From positions 3,286,001 to 3,350,000 of the forward strand of contig NC_039481.1 in NCBI RefSeq assembly GCF_003590095.1: a stretch of 64,000 bases of DNA, in the 5' to 3' direction. Numbering within the stretch: the stretch's first letter is position 1; each line of letters starts with the position of its first letter. The stretch is from Trichoplusia ni (taxonomy: Eukaryota; Arthropoda; Insecta; Lepidoptera; Noctuidae). The notes below the pieces were generated by a model. That model was given only the letters and a program-made list of their open reading frames with translations, had not been told where the DNA came from and did no database searches. Made by a program: the position numbers and the translations under genes. Below are positions 1-13,405 of this stretch, piece by piece.

Positions 1-3000
1 CCTGAGCTTCCATTTTGTTTAGATAAAAAGCAAATCATAGTATTAATAGCGTGTCAATAATCAATTTTGCTTCACCAGCCTATGTTTAACCTTTTCGGGT
101 ATTGTATTATCATCATTCAGAAATATGATAGTGCACATCACATCAAATTAGCTCTGTTTAAAAAGTGATCGTAACTGTATGCGAAGGGCCCGCCCCGCCC
201 TTATGGCTTGTGTTTACATAGCCATTAGTCGCCGGCATCAGATCGATTTCCTGTTGCTTCAATTCAACGGACAGCACTATCCCTTTAAAGAAACGTTTGT
301 GTTATGAAAGTTTAAAACATAAGGGTCCGATAGACAAATAAGTTATTAATATTTAGTCGTATAATCAATTATCCTATTATTTATCACAAATGCATTATTA
401 TATAAAGATATTTTTATTTACCTTGAATAGTATGTACTTGTGATCGAGGAAATGATTGACACTTCAATATCTAACTCGGTCGGTCGTGAAAATATTTGTT
501 AGATAAACCATGTTTGTTTGATTAGATTATAGAAAATATCTCGTGTATTAATGACAAGCCCAATTTACCATAAAGCACGCCGTATTTCATAGCTCTAGTC
601 GCAAAAACAATTTGTTTACTAGGTATTTTATAAATATCAGGCAACATACATACGATGCCGTTGTAACAAACAGAAACAATGAAATGGATGTTTGGAATCA
701 AATTACAACAGACTTAGTTGATACTACTACAATCGTAAAACAAAATAGTTATTTACTATCACGTCATCTTTGTATTATGTTGTAATCGGTAATGTAGTAT
801 TAGTTCATCGTGTATTGTATTTAGGTGTTGTTCCGTTCGAGTATCTCTGCTTATTACAAACTGTGTTGCAAGAGGTTAAAGATAGACGACCGGTTTGCCT
901 TAGTCTAGCATGCTGCAGCTGTGAAGCACGAAATGCGCATCCATATTGATTTCACTGGCAGTATCTCTAGAAATAACGTTGGCAATGTTTCTCTTGTCTT
1001 AAAAACCCCCTGTTCCATTTAACAAAAAGTTCGTAGTTTGTAGTGGTCCTAATAAAATATTCCGCTGCGTACACAAGGCCACGTTACTACATACTGTGTT
1101 AGTACAAGTATGATAGTTGTGGCAGTTCATTCTTATTCGTATTCGCAACACTGACTGCCATAAAGATATTATTGTTATAACGAATGCCTTTAAGTGCGTC
1201 GATCTTTCCTAGCGTCATATTGCGTACTCGACTCTAGTCATGTGCAGTATGGCTCACGTCTAGTTATAGGCGGTGCAATAGAGAATTTATAAATATATAA
1301 TTAATCGGGATATTTCGATTTTCAAATTCAAATTTATTAAGTTATCAAACCTAGAAGTTGTTTAAGCAAGCTCTGATATAACAATTGTGTTGGTAGTACG
1401 GTTAGCGAAAGTGTCGAGGCGGAGGTGCGGCAGACCGGACCTCCCTCATGCAAGTGGGTGATGTGTCGCGCTCCACCTCCACACAACACAACCGTCACAC
1501 CTCACTCGTTTTCCTAGAAATTCTCATATGTATGATTGCAAACACGGCCGTGATATCAAACCGAGATTAACTAGTCACCTTAATTTACTTGCTACGCATT
1601 GTTAACTATGATTTTTCTAGAAAATAGTTTTAACGCTGCTTTTAACAGACATCAAAAATTTCGTTACGCGAATACATTCGTCTACTCGCGTTACGGTTGA
1701 GGTTTTAGTGAAAGGTTCGAAAGATTCCAAAGATACAAATGTTGAGCGTGTCAATAAAATCAAAGTTATACAGCGGCTCCATCGTGTTAAGTTCATGCAT
1801 TCACATTCCAAAGTGCAGGTGAACGTGGCTAAACTTTGTTGTTGTTCCCATCACGGTTACTTGGAACTCAGCCACTCTAGAGCTTATTAAACGGTAAAAT
1901 GAGCCATACGATGGAGTGTAGGCACTTGTTACTGAGACTGAGGAAGTGATCTCTAGGATTAATGTGAGGATTTTCCAGGGAAGCAGCACATAGAGTTTAA
2001 ACGATTTAGTTTGTAGAATTACTTGTGTTTTGCCTCCAGCTAGACGTACAGAGCTTTATACTTTAACGTGAACGAAACATTTCTTGTTCGCGGGGTAATA
2101 AATTTTTTTGCGAAATAAGAACAGAAACGTAAAATGCACAGCTTAAACCTATCGAACATACGATCTCAAAACATGAATTACTTACACAGATTGTAAACTA
2201 TACGGAAAGGAAGAATGCATGTGATTAATGGAACATCAGCGTTAAGTTCCCCGTGCTCTTGTAAACAATAGTTTGTGTTGTGTGGCGAGTATGTGAATTC
2301 TTAGTAAGGTTATAATTGTGCGCATTCCGCGTGAGAATTTGCCTTCGAACGCCGTTGCCGGTTCAACTCGACGTCTATCCATGCAGCTGTTAAGAGTACA
2401 TTATTTCAAGGTTCAATTGTGAAAGGGATCTACGTCAAACAAGAAACCGATTTTTCCACAAATTATTAGGATTTCTAACACCGTTTCAATGGTTACATTC
2501 AAGGAACTATTGTTTAGTTTCGTAAAGTTTATAGCGGCATTTGTTGATATAGGTAAGGTTGTTAATGTTATGTTATTAATAGCAATCATAACAATAAGTT
2601 CTCTGCGCAGGTTGTAAGGATTGAATGCGTCACTTGTTCGTTACATGCTCTCATGTGCTGTTTTGTGATTCAGCCGTCCGAATGAATGGGTATTGCATCA
2701 ACCCATATTGTACGTTGAAAACTTTTCCACATTGAATAGTAACATTCGATTTATGGCAGCCTCTCCTTTTATTACAATCCCGATGCAAATATTTTTAGTA
2801 CCCTGAATTTATGATTTCATTAGTGAATCTTTAAAAACATGTTCTATGTTGTATTTTAAATTCAAAACTGTTGTTGTATGACAAGTGCCAAATTAGATTA
2901 GAAGTCCGTTTTACTAACAATGCGCCATTATTTTGAATAAGACAGCACTTACACAGCATAAATAAATTTAAAAATGATACTTGTTCGTTTATAGTGAATA

Positions 3001-4379
3001 GCTTGAACCCTCAATCCTGATCAGACTCGTTTTAAATTTCTTTTAGACCCATTTTATCTTTCATGTTTTTCTATATATACGCTGTGCAATATTCAAGCTT
3101 AAAAATCTGCAATACATTCATCGAACATGTTATACATTGGTAAGGACGAAAATTTTTACGTTTTTTAAATTGGTTTGTTTACTCATGTATCTTTCAGTGC
3201 CGAGGGAACCTGTGTTACACATTTAGTCCATATTATTGTGAGCAGCGTCCATCGTTTGGGTTAACGCACTCTTGCTCATCCGATCCGTTGTATATTCTTC
3301 CGGGTTGATTTCATTTAGTATCTTAAATTTTATTTTTATCGTTCGCTTTCATCGTATTCAATAAGATGCGACGAAGTCAACAGGGGAATTGTGATCATGT
3401 CAAGATTTACTTTTATTATTATCCAGCACGTTTTCATCAAAGGCGCTTTGTTTTATCACTGTTAATGCATCTGCTTTACAGCATGAAACAATCAGCTTAA
3501 TGTTGTCTCGTGAGAAAATGAGTACATACATTTACACTTAAAACCATCGATATGGTACAATCAATCACGTTAAATTATGTGAAACGTCATCAGATTAGAG
3601 GTATTTTAATGAGCCATGCGAGTCTAAAAGTATGTGTAATTTTAGCTTCGATTGTTCATTAAACGCTCTATTCCAGCCACTTGAAATACCAAACGTTTTT
3701 GCCAGTTCAGTCATCATAATATGGGCGCCGCTGAAACCAAAATAACTACCCGGAATTTCGGCAAATGCTGACGTCATACGGGGGCCATTTGGTCAACGTT
3801 TTAAAGTGATGTCTTATTAGTAGAAAACCATAAACAAAAGCTTCTTAAACCATTATCAGAAGGCAAATAATATGGAGACTATTTACTGTTAGTATGGTTG
3901 CAGATAGTTATTAAAGTTTTATTTTGATTATTTATCTAAATTATAATATGAATGTTATAGTGGTTTCTGTAAACAGGAACGTTCCCTAGTAGCATCATCG
4001 GGCGGTGCCATTACACCTGCTGCGGTTACCCGACCCCTCTGACCGGTCCTGCGTCCGCTCTACTGTGAAATTATGCACATCTGTTCTTTACAAGCTTTGT
4101 ACTGTCTAATTTATATTTACTGACATTTTGAATTTGTATATTAATAAGTATTCGGTGTCAATATTTTTTAACTGTTCAATTGCGTACTTTTTATATGTCC
4201 TAAATAATTTGTAATGGTTTTACCTATTAACCACAGTGACGAAGTCAATGTCCGATTTTTAAGACTTGGATGAATGTTTTCAAGATTACCTACTCATTTA
4301 TGTCGGTACGACTGTACTGAACGACATAAATATATTTGTGAATGACGTCATTTAGTTGTATTGTAAACATAAAAGTGCG

Positions 4380-4530
4380 TATCGTCGGGGGCTGAGGCCG
4401 TGGTTGATCGACCGCGGGCGGTTGGGTAAATACGTTAGTGTAATTGCGCTACTCACATTGAAACATCAAGAACAGTGGGCTCTTGTGGACGGCCGGCCGG
4501 CCGGCGCCAGTCTGACGCACACCGTATTCA
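4380..4530. promoter_or_regulatory. GC-rich island with (GGCC)n palindrome
   Basis: This is an unusually GC-rich block in AT-rich DNA, with a GGCC tandem whose core at 4492-4505 is a 14-bp palindrome. A perfect TGACGTCA element sits just upstream at 4343-4350. It resembles a CpG-rich promoter or an untranslated first exon, but no start site, donor or conserved peptide can be assigned. Confidence 0.25.
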
Positions 4531-7500
4531 CTACGACCGACAGCACATATTCCTTAGGAAAAGGAAACAACCACATTTCAAGACCATTTAAACATAAACG
4601 TCTAAATAAAACACATATGTAAGTGGTATTAGTTGTTTATTCTTTAATGTTCTTGAAATCACTCCGTATGCTTACGTTTACTTTCCAACAATGCGCTTGC
4701 ATTTTTCCACGAGAAAGCGGAAACGCGCGTGTCTCAACAATGGCTCCGAGGCTCGTGCTGATACACATTCTACGTCTTTACTGTATATTATTCTAAGAAC
4801 TACCGATAAGTTACACAAATGGCGAAGGGGCTCGTTTTGGAAACACCGTTTATTGACACAATGGAGAATTCAAAACAAACGAAAGTCGTGGTATTATTAC
4901 ATACTTACAATTTTTGTTTATGTTTAGATATTCTTGCGGTTGACATATTCTACTTACCCAAATCATTACAAGATTCGTTTTGAAGATGTAAGTGCTAGGT
5001 AAGTATAAGTAGGTAGGTATCTACCTACAGCGTCGTTCCTTTGAAATCTCCCTTAAACGAAGGGGTACAAAATCTTGGGGTCTCTAATCCAATAACACAT
5101 CCCTTCTGCAGGGGCGATCGGTTCGTCGTTATCGTAGCGAATAGTAGCCACTTTTGAAAAGAAAAAATAACGGAACCTTTTAAGACTTTCAGATTGTAAT
5201 ACAACTTTAATTTCACAGTTACCTATATTCATTAATTAAAAACTTGGTTTAATACGAGTGAGTACAATTTTAATAACCAAAAAAAACTGGTATAAAATAA
5301 ATATTGTGTAAAAACTGCTATAATTCGTGTATCTCAAAAAAATATTACACTAGCAACACATTCCCTATTGTAATGTGCACAGTATAAACTAAATAGCAGG
5401 AAACAGGCCCTTTGTGTTTTAACAATGAGCAATAGAATGACAAAAACTTTTTAGTATCCTGGCCTGGCACAATGCAGCCGCGAGCTGTCTTCGTCCGCCT
5501 TCCCACGTACTCCTCTATGGCAACTGGTATAGCACTGCAGACGGTTATTGTCGTCTTGAAAGATGAGGAAGATTGGCATACTGTACCATGTTATTTTCTC
5601 CTAAGAAACATTATTGCGAGACACGTCTGATTTTTTGTTAAATGATTCAATCGCGAAGTAATTAATGTACTTATTTAATTCCCTAGGATATGTAACTAAG
5701 TGTTTTACTTGTCTGGCTTTAGACCACAAACATAGGGAAGCTGAATTAAATTTAATATTGTACGTACTTGCTAAAAGGACTCAGCCGACCAACTTTTTTA
5801 TCAATAGTTTTCCGCTCGGGCTGGTAAAACTGCAATTGTTCAACTTTTTGTGGTCGACTGTCCAACTTTGAAACTGTTTGATTATTATAAAACTTTTTCC
5901 ATTGCCCAGTGGAATCGGTTCACATTTCAGACAATATAAAGGAACCCTTTTTAAGTTATTATTGAGATTATTGAGACCAAGTACTCCTAGAAGTAGAGCC
6001 CTCTATAGACGTCTTATCAATTTATCAATTATGGTAATGGTTATTTGTGAGTATTGATTTTGTAACAAATCGATTGCTACTTATGTAATGTTAATATCTG
6101 TGTTTGACATAGTTTAAGTCCAAGCCGTTGCACCTCTCTGAGATCTCGTGTGCGACTTTCACAACTTAACTGTTTTGTTATGAAGGCCTTGTCCGTGCAT
6201 GCACCGTGAACGATCTACCTACCTACTAATAAACGCTTATTCACCAGTTTTCCATATTTTGTTAATGTATTTTAAAAATAATTTTAATATAATTTGTAAG
6301 CTATGTGAAAATATGAAATTTTTTGCATCATCGTTATTAATGAGATACGTTGTCCTCGCGTTACTTTCTACCGTCGCGAGAGCTGCTTTCCACCACTTTT
6401 ACACAATAACGTAAAGACCCTTGTGTTACACGCTTGGTCAGCATGCTCCACTATGCATTTCAATGGTTATTTACTATAATGTTATTGATATCGATACGTT
6501 ACAGATAACCTTTATATATATAATTATTAGTTGTGAGTAGTAGCGTAACATTAAAACATCATTATTAGAGTGAATAAATGTATTAGTTCGAAACATTAAA
6601 TGTATCTTCATAAAAAAATCGCACTTCTTAAGAAACACAAGCATTGCTGGCCCTTAACCTTAATTTCTTAAATATATGTGCCCCTTAAAATACAATAGCA
6701 GTGACACGTTAGGGTGTTTAAATGCACAAGGTGACAAAATATATTAGTTTTCGCCTCACTGCTACCGAATTTTCATTATACATTAGCATATTTTTTCTGC
6801 ATTGCATAAACGTGTAGACAACGAAAACAGTGAAGTGTAGAAAGTACCAAAAGATACGGTTATAAAAGATCGTACGTGATCTGTGGTTTTGATTACGATA
6901 ATACACTTAGGTGCTGTCTTAGCTATAATTATGGCACGTTTTGTTTTGCTTTTGTAAGGGTTATTGTTTCATCTTCTGGTTATTATTCTGAACGTGTATT
7001 TTATCAAGTTTCAAGACTCAATTCGACAGCGTTAACGTTAGGTTTCGTTGTGTATAAGTGCAGTAGAACTACTAGAACTTTAAATATCAATTGAAAGACT
7101 TCTTATTTTTTATTATCGTAGGAGTAAGTTCAAGTGTGTTTGACTTGGTTTGATCACAAATTATGACATTTACATTGGAAACGAGAAAAACGAGTTGAGT
7201 GATATTCACGTGAGGGTGTTTATTGACGATTTTAAATTCACCTTATAAGCCAGATTGCTTCATTGAAAGAGACATCGATGCGGTCGTTGTGCACGTATTG
7301 TGTAAGTTAATTTATATTTTGTTAGTGAAGATGAAAGTGAAATTGTTACGTACGCGTTAAAGTATTGTAGGACGTGGCTCGCATTCGTGTATGCTGTCTA
7401 CCTTCATAAAAAGAAAGCTCTGCATAAAAGTTATGTTTAATGCATTACTATGCAGGTTTCGCCTCACATAAGTTACTAAAATTAAGAAAAAAACTTTCTT

Positions 7501-7877
7501 TCGACTTTCAATATTTAGTGACATTTGAAGCTATCTTTCGGTTTTATGTAAGTCAGCACTTCATTTATTTATTACGATAGGTTGGGATATTATATCCAAA
7601 TTTATTTTTGTTTTTATCAGTAAATAAACAGAAAAATAGTCGAGATCTTCCGTAACCTACATTTGATAAAACGGACATTGAGACGGAATTCAGATAACAT
7701 AAGTAAATACAGAACGCGAACGTGAACTTTTAAGATTATAAATTAGAATATTTTAGTGGGTGCATAAAATAAATAATTGAAAGTGGAATTCCTTGTTCTA
7801 TTTCAATATCGTAAATGTGTATTTATTTGTGTCTGAGCGACTGTCTGGCCCTAGGCGAGTAATCGAGGGCGCGACAT

Positions 7878-7946
7878 TGAGTCATGCAGGGCGACGCAGG
7901 CGGGGTGCGCACCCCGGCACCCCATGACGTCATCAATCGTGACTCA
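7878..7946. promoter_or_regulatory. Candidate regulatory island with clustered bZIP sites
   Basis: Within 69 bp there is an AP-1 type TGAGTCA (7878-7884), a 16-bp perfect GC-rich palindrome CGGGGTGCGCACCCCG (7901-7916), a full CRE/ATF palindrome ATGACGTCAT (7924-7933) and a second AP-1 type TGACTCA (7940-7946). The segment is much more GC-rich than its surroundings. Clustering of these sites fits an enhancer or promoter, possibly of the Cip4 gene downstream. The function is inferred from motifs only. Confidence 0.35.
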
Positions 7947-10900
7947 CACCTACCAATATAGATCGACCTCGCTACGACCTCACCGAACTGAATTTAGACT
8001 GCAAATAAAATGTAAAAGCTCATCAACGGAAGTCATTCAGTTTTGTTGTAATTTCACCCTTCAAGTATATTCTTGCCCACGGATACGCTTAAGAGTTAAA
8101 GAGCTTTTGTTAATATTATACTGTTGATGGCTATAATTTATTATTGTACTCTAGTTGGTTCACTGGAAAAGTGTGTCTACAGACTGGTTTTTATACATGT
8201 GTAACTATTGATTTTACATATTTTATCCATGATATTTTTAGTTCAGGGAAATATATGTCTTAACTTGGTATGTATAGATTTTTAACTTAGAAATGAAGGA
8301 TCAAAACAAACATCAGACCGGACAAATTAGCGAAACTATGAGTTGTTTTTGTAATAAATGAACAGACTAGAACCGTGTCATTGCTTCATTAGTCACTAAG
8401 AATTTGTACACATTTAAAAATTACTTTTAACGTTGGACATCATTGCGATAAAATAACGATCAACATGTAGGTTGACAGCATAAAGTATGTGGAGTAGAGG
8501 TTTATGAACTCGCTAGACGTAAACGTTCATTTCGGTCAAGAGAATGTTGCTAGTTACCAGACCACGAAGATAAATTACCTGAACGTAGATATTAAATACA
8601 CATAAACATCCGAAAATATTGTTACACCATATGAATTATTAGTGAACGTATTTTATATTAATAAATTATACAGAATCCGTTGAACTCAAAACTGGTATTG
8701 GAAAGTGTAAGTCTCGAGGATATCATGGCATTTATCTTATTATGGAATATAAATTATGTCACCTGTTGTAGAGGTTCGTTATGCAAGTCTACTTGAATTA
8801 CATAAAGTGAGAGTAGTCAGAGTAGAACTTGTACGCCGTGGGTGTACCAAAGGGCCGCCCCTGCCGGTACTTAAAATGGGGGCTGTTGATTTGAAAACGA
8901 CACGTGGCGTGATGATTACGACCATGTTAAGTTGCTAGGCCTACTAAGGGTGACATTTTACTCCATCGCTAAGAAACAACGATGGATTTTAAATACCAAA
9001 TGAATGTCTTAACATTTACGCAACAACATATTGTGTTACCACTGTCGGGCCTCACAATGGACTGATAGTACATTACCTAACAAGTGCTAACATTCAAATT
9101 ACGATAAAAATGTTTTCGAAAAGATTAAGTATTATAAGAAACGAAGTGTGTGGTGTTGTTCCAAGTTCAAGAATGATCATGGTTTTTATTATGGTGCTTC
9201 TTTGTTATTTTGTGTTTACAAAAGCATTAATATTTTAATAACAATTATTGTGTTAACGAATCGTTTAATCGTATTTGCGCCCATAAACGAACAATAATAA
9301 TTGTGTATCGTTAAATATAGGAAGTTAAATACTATAAAACGTTTAGCGATTTCCAACTGTAAGGAATTTACATTCGGTACTTTCACTTTCTTTTTTATTT
9401 CGGACGTTTTGGGCGCTAACAAAGATATTCCGTGATGATTAAGACAGATTAACGTTTTATTCGCTGTCTAATCGCTTGATAGAAGGACGGAAATCAACAT
9501 CAACAAACATGAAACTTACATTCCTTATTTCAAATAACGATAAAAACGTAATACTTCGGCAGTAATGAGTAATGAATGAGTATTGCCCGTGTAAACAATG
9601 CAGAACATTTACTTAAACCCACAATAAACGCATACCTCGATAACTCAAAACATAAATAAACAATTTATTACCAGAAAACATTTCAAGTTAAACTCGAATG
9701 GTTTTATAAATTAAATAGACTTTTCTTTTGAAACTCCTTAAGAAAATATAGCAGTGCTTTATCCACTTTAAATATCCATAATTCTGCGAAGCGTTTCTTT
9801 TGCGAATCTTGAATTGCATAGCATATTCTTACTTTGCCGATTGTCTCTCAAACAATTGGTGTTGAAGAATGTGTACATTTATTGTTGATTCCATAAACGT
9901 CACGTAATCTTATCTAGAGCTTCGTAGGCATTGTTGTCTGATTAACAAACGATGAGTAATGAGTGCTAATCAGCTAAGGACAGGGCAGGGCGTTCCTCCT
10001 GTGTGAGTCACCGACAGACGACCATCCGATCAAACAGATCGGTTTCGTCGACCCAGACTGTTCCGGTATGACTCCGCCGTCCACAATTCCAATAAATGAT
10101 GGCTCCGAGACATGACGGAAGTTAACATTGTGCAAAATGCATGAGAAAGCTTACAAGTAGCAATTCCCTGCATCAATAAACATACTATACGTGCAGCTAT
10201 ACAAGTCTTAACTCCTCACATGTCTGTAAGATATAAGACATCAAATCTCGTAAATCATTCGTGTTATACGATACACTTGTCCATGTGTGTGTGACATTGG
10301 CATTCAGGTGAGACGTTCAGATACCTAGAACGCAAGGTCATTTGGCATACCCGTTAGCATTGTAATTATATTCTTAACCACTTAGATATTTACATTAAAC
10401 AGGTAGTGTGATCAATTTGATACCAATTTAATTAATTACTAAGATTTTAGCAGCCCGTCCGGGTCCATTCGCCAGATTCAGTAGTCCGAAAACTTATTAA
10501 GTTATGTTTAAATTAAGTGTTCTTAGATCATCGAAGATGTGGCAAGTAACGATTACTTTCCAGATTAGTTCGCTAGACGTTGTTGATATTGTGTAGCTAT
10601 GACAATATTTGGTTATCGCGTGAAGCGACGCCGACGTGCCAATTACCAAGTATTGATGGCGTTGCGACCCGGTATGCCACAGTTATGCACGAACACCGTG
10701 ACAGGTTCACTGACACACCCCACTTTACTGCCAAATATGACACATGATAAATACTGTCGCAGACCACTAATATAATACTTTTTATTGCTTTCAAATGGAA
10801 TCAATTTATCACGTCTGTACGAATTTATTAGAGAAGCACGTCAGTAGCTGTGTTATTTTAAAACGTTTCAAATAAGTAATTAAATCTGACACAAACAAAT

Positions 10901-13289
10901 TTTTTATTCATGCTGGAACTTCAAAGGTGTTTTGCCTTATTAAATCTTAAAAATACTGTCATTAAGACACTGAATTGTGTCTACTCATCTCATTTGACAC
11001 TCTGCGTTAGTCAGATCAGAAAATTAATGCGGAGGAGTCTGGTTAAAAATAGCAGACCCGTTTCAATGTTCCTTTATAAGTCTATGTACCTTTTTATTCC
11101 ATGCACACTGCACAGTCACCTACAAGTGCACGTTTTAAAACGTCACTATGAACAAGAATGAGTCATTTACTTATTCTGCTGCATAAGTTTTGATTATGTT
11201 ATAACAATTTGTTCCTACACATAGTACACATATAGCAAATGGTCTTTATAGTTATTCGAATATGAATCTGAATGGTTGTAATTAGCCAAGGTAGTTGAAG
11301 TACACGTGTCGGTAACCGCGTCGAGTGTGCCCCGCATACTGATGACTGCGATCATGGTTTGAACATTGCGTGTGCGCATTCCTTTGCTTAGACGCCGCCT
11401 ACTAGCCGCTTTTTGAACTTTAGTAATGATGGGATCTTCGCTTAACACTTGTATTAGCTATTCTTAAAACAAATTTTACATATCTTTCTATTATGTTTAG
11501 TTGTCTAATTGCATGGTATCGATATGTACATGTATAACTACAAGATATCGCATTTTCTTTGCAAGTAATTCTATAAACATGTAATTGATATAGAAGAAAC
11601 ATTTTGACCCACAAATCTCATTTGTCAATAATTAACTAAATGAATCCGGATAAATACGGCGTCGGTTGCAATCCTTTAAGTAAATTGCACATGATGAAAC
11701 GGATCTTGTGCACTAAAATGTACATTAAACGTATCAAAGTTGTCACAAATCAGGTTCTCCCACGTTCAGGCAATCGCGCACTGCCGCCGTACCGCGTTAT
11801 GCGGACTCGTGCGTTGGTACAGTCGCTTCAGCATCAGGGTTAACGAACCCACCATACTATTCTCTACATCCACCATTGTAATTTTTTGTACGATTTCATT
11901 ATACATATACGACACACATTTCTTTTTACTGTTAAGTGACATTGATAAGTATTGGGTATAATAGGTACACAATCATTTTCACTCAATAGTGTACAAGTCA
12001 TCCACTCGGCAAGTCAAGTTCATGACTATCGGATAAGATAGTAATATCTTTTTAATTTACTATGTTCTTTATGGCAAATTAATACCTTATTCATTGCCGA
12101 CGTTTAATAGTAAAATGAGAATGACAGGCTTACAACGCAACGGTACAGTGATTGTGTTGTATAGCTGATATCTTCTTCGCTTTTCGCGTTTAAATTTAAT
12201 CATAGGCTCAAACAATTATTTTCACGGCTTGTTAAAGAAAAAAAAATGCAATTCAATTTTAAGTACTTCAAAGATTGCTAGCTCTTCGTTGGAATATTAA
12301 TGTTTGCCATGTAGTTTTTTTCGCCTGACTAGCGATAAAAGAAACAGCACAGATGTTTTAAATGTTTAACGTTAGTAAGACGAGCTACTTACATTCATTA
12401 ATATCCTTAATGTCTGTTTTAAGTGCTGTACAATAGATTCTATTAATATTTTTATTGTCCCACTTTGCTTTTATTAAACTAACAAGTATAAGAAGTGTCG
12501 TTCCGTCCATACGGGACCTAGACACTCACCACAACTTAAGTGTGTTAAAACTTTTTTTTATTAACTAGTGTTTGCGACGCAGTGTCACGTCTAAAAATAT
12601 TCCATTCACATATCATAATATGCGTGACTACAAAACGTTCGCTGCAGTCGAGTAGTGTCGCTACGCATTTAATTAATGCTATTAGACGCCAAATATTATC
12701 ACGTCCGTTATTTGTTTGAACGATCACATATTTCAACGTAGATAATAATAATATGTCATCCATGCGCCATAATGTAATATTAATGAAGTGCAGGCCTTTA
12801 AATTAAGGTTTTTGATGTAAGAGCAATGTCGTTGCACTCAGAGTCAAGGGCAGGCGGGAAGAGCAGTCGCGTGCGCAGCGCAGCACGCGATCACAATATT
12901 CCCGGCCGCTTCATCACCCTCTGTGGGAAAGGAAAGGCCTTTAACAGAACTGCAACTTACAATACATTGAGATTTGTTATTGACTCCGATTTAATAAGTC
13001 TGCATATATAACGGCGTCCAATAATTTAAACGTTAATTGTGAATAAGAATAAAATAGATGTAAATGTGTTTAAAACAAAAGAGCAGCACAACGTCAGTTA
13101 TCGACAAACTCTCGTCAGTTTTCCGCTGACCGACAATCACCAGCCATTTCCTTTGGTTTAAATGATTAGGTGTATCATTGTGTGTATTATTTAAATAACA
13201 ACATTTATTGTTAAGACCTATGACTAAACATACATACTGCTTTCATTACTATTCATTAATATTAACCTTAATTCTCTCTTTGTTCACAG

Positions 13290-13405
13290 GATCAATATGA
13301 TAACTTAGCCGCCCACACACATAAAGGAATTGATTTTTTAGACAAATATGGAAACTTTGTAAAGGAGAGGTGTGCTATTGAATTAGAATATGCAGGAAAA
13401 CTCAG
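13290..13405 (+). CDS. Cip4: Cip4 exon: start of F-BAR (FCH) domain
   Basis: The exon begins after TTGTTCACAG and ends before GTGGGT with two bases of the next codon. It reads DQYDNLAAHTHKGIDFLDKY followed by a segment matching the family pattern of an FCH helix (FVKER..IE..YA.KLR). It starts at a codon boundary, so the missing first exon must end in phase 0. Confidence 0.95.

Larger units (their letters stand above)
1..13289. other. Non-coding stretch: probable Cip4 first intron or upstream region
   Basis: I see no exon here that can be supported by homology. The Cip4 exon at 13290 opens with a 3' splice site and lacks the usual N-terminus (a short Met-Ser-Trp-Gly type start in relatives), so its first coding exon must lie upstream. 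I looked for an ATG followed by a Trp-Gly-encoding 'TGGGG' context ending at a GT donor and found none in this stretch, so the exon may lie left of the window or be diverged. GC-rich islands near 1400-1500, 4380-4530, 7855-7950 and 12830-12960 stand out from the AT-rich background and could be promoters, 5'UTR exons or enhancers. Open frames here are short and look like chance. Confidence 0.6.

Noticed and set aside
12826..13011. ATG-started GC-rich frame (MSLHSESRAGGKSSRVRS) as the missing Cip4 first exon
   Set aside because: It does not resemble the conserved Cip4 N-terminus and no donor gives the required phase-0 junction near a plausible end. It may be a leader or promoter island only.
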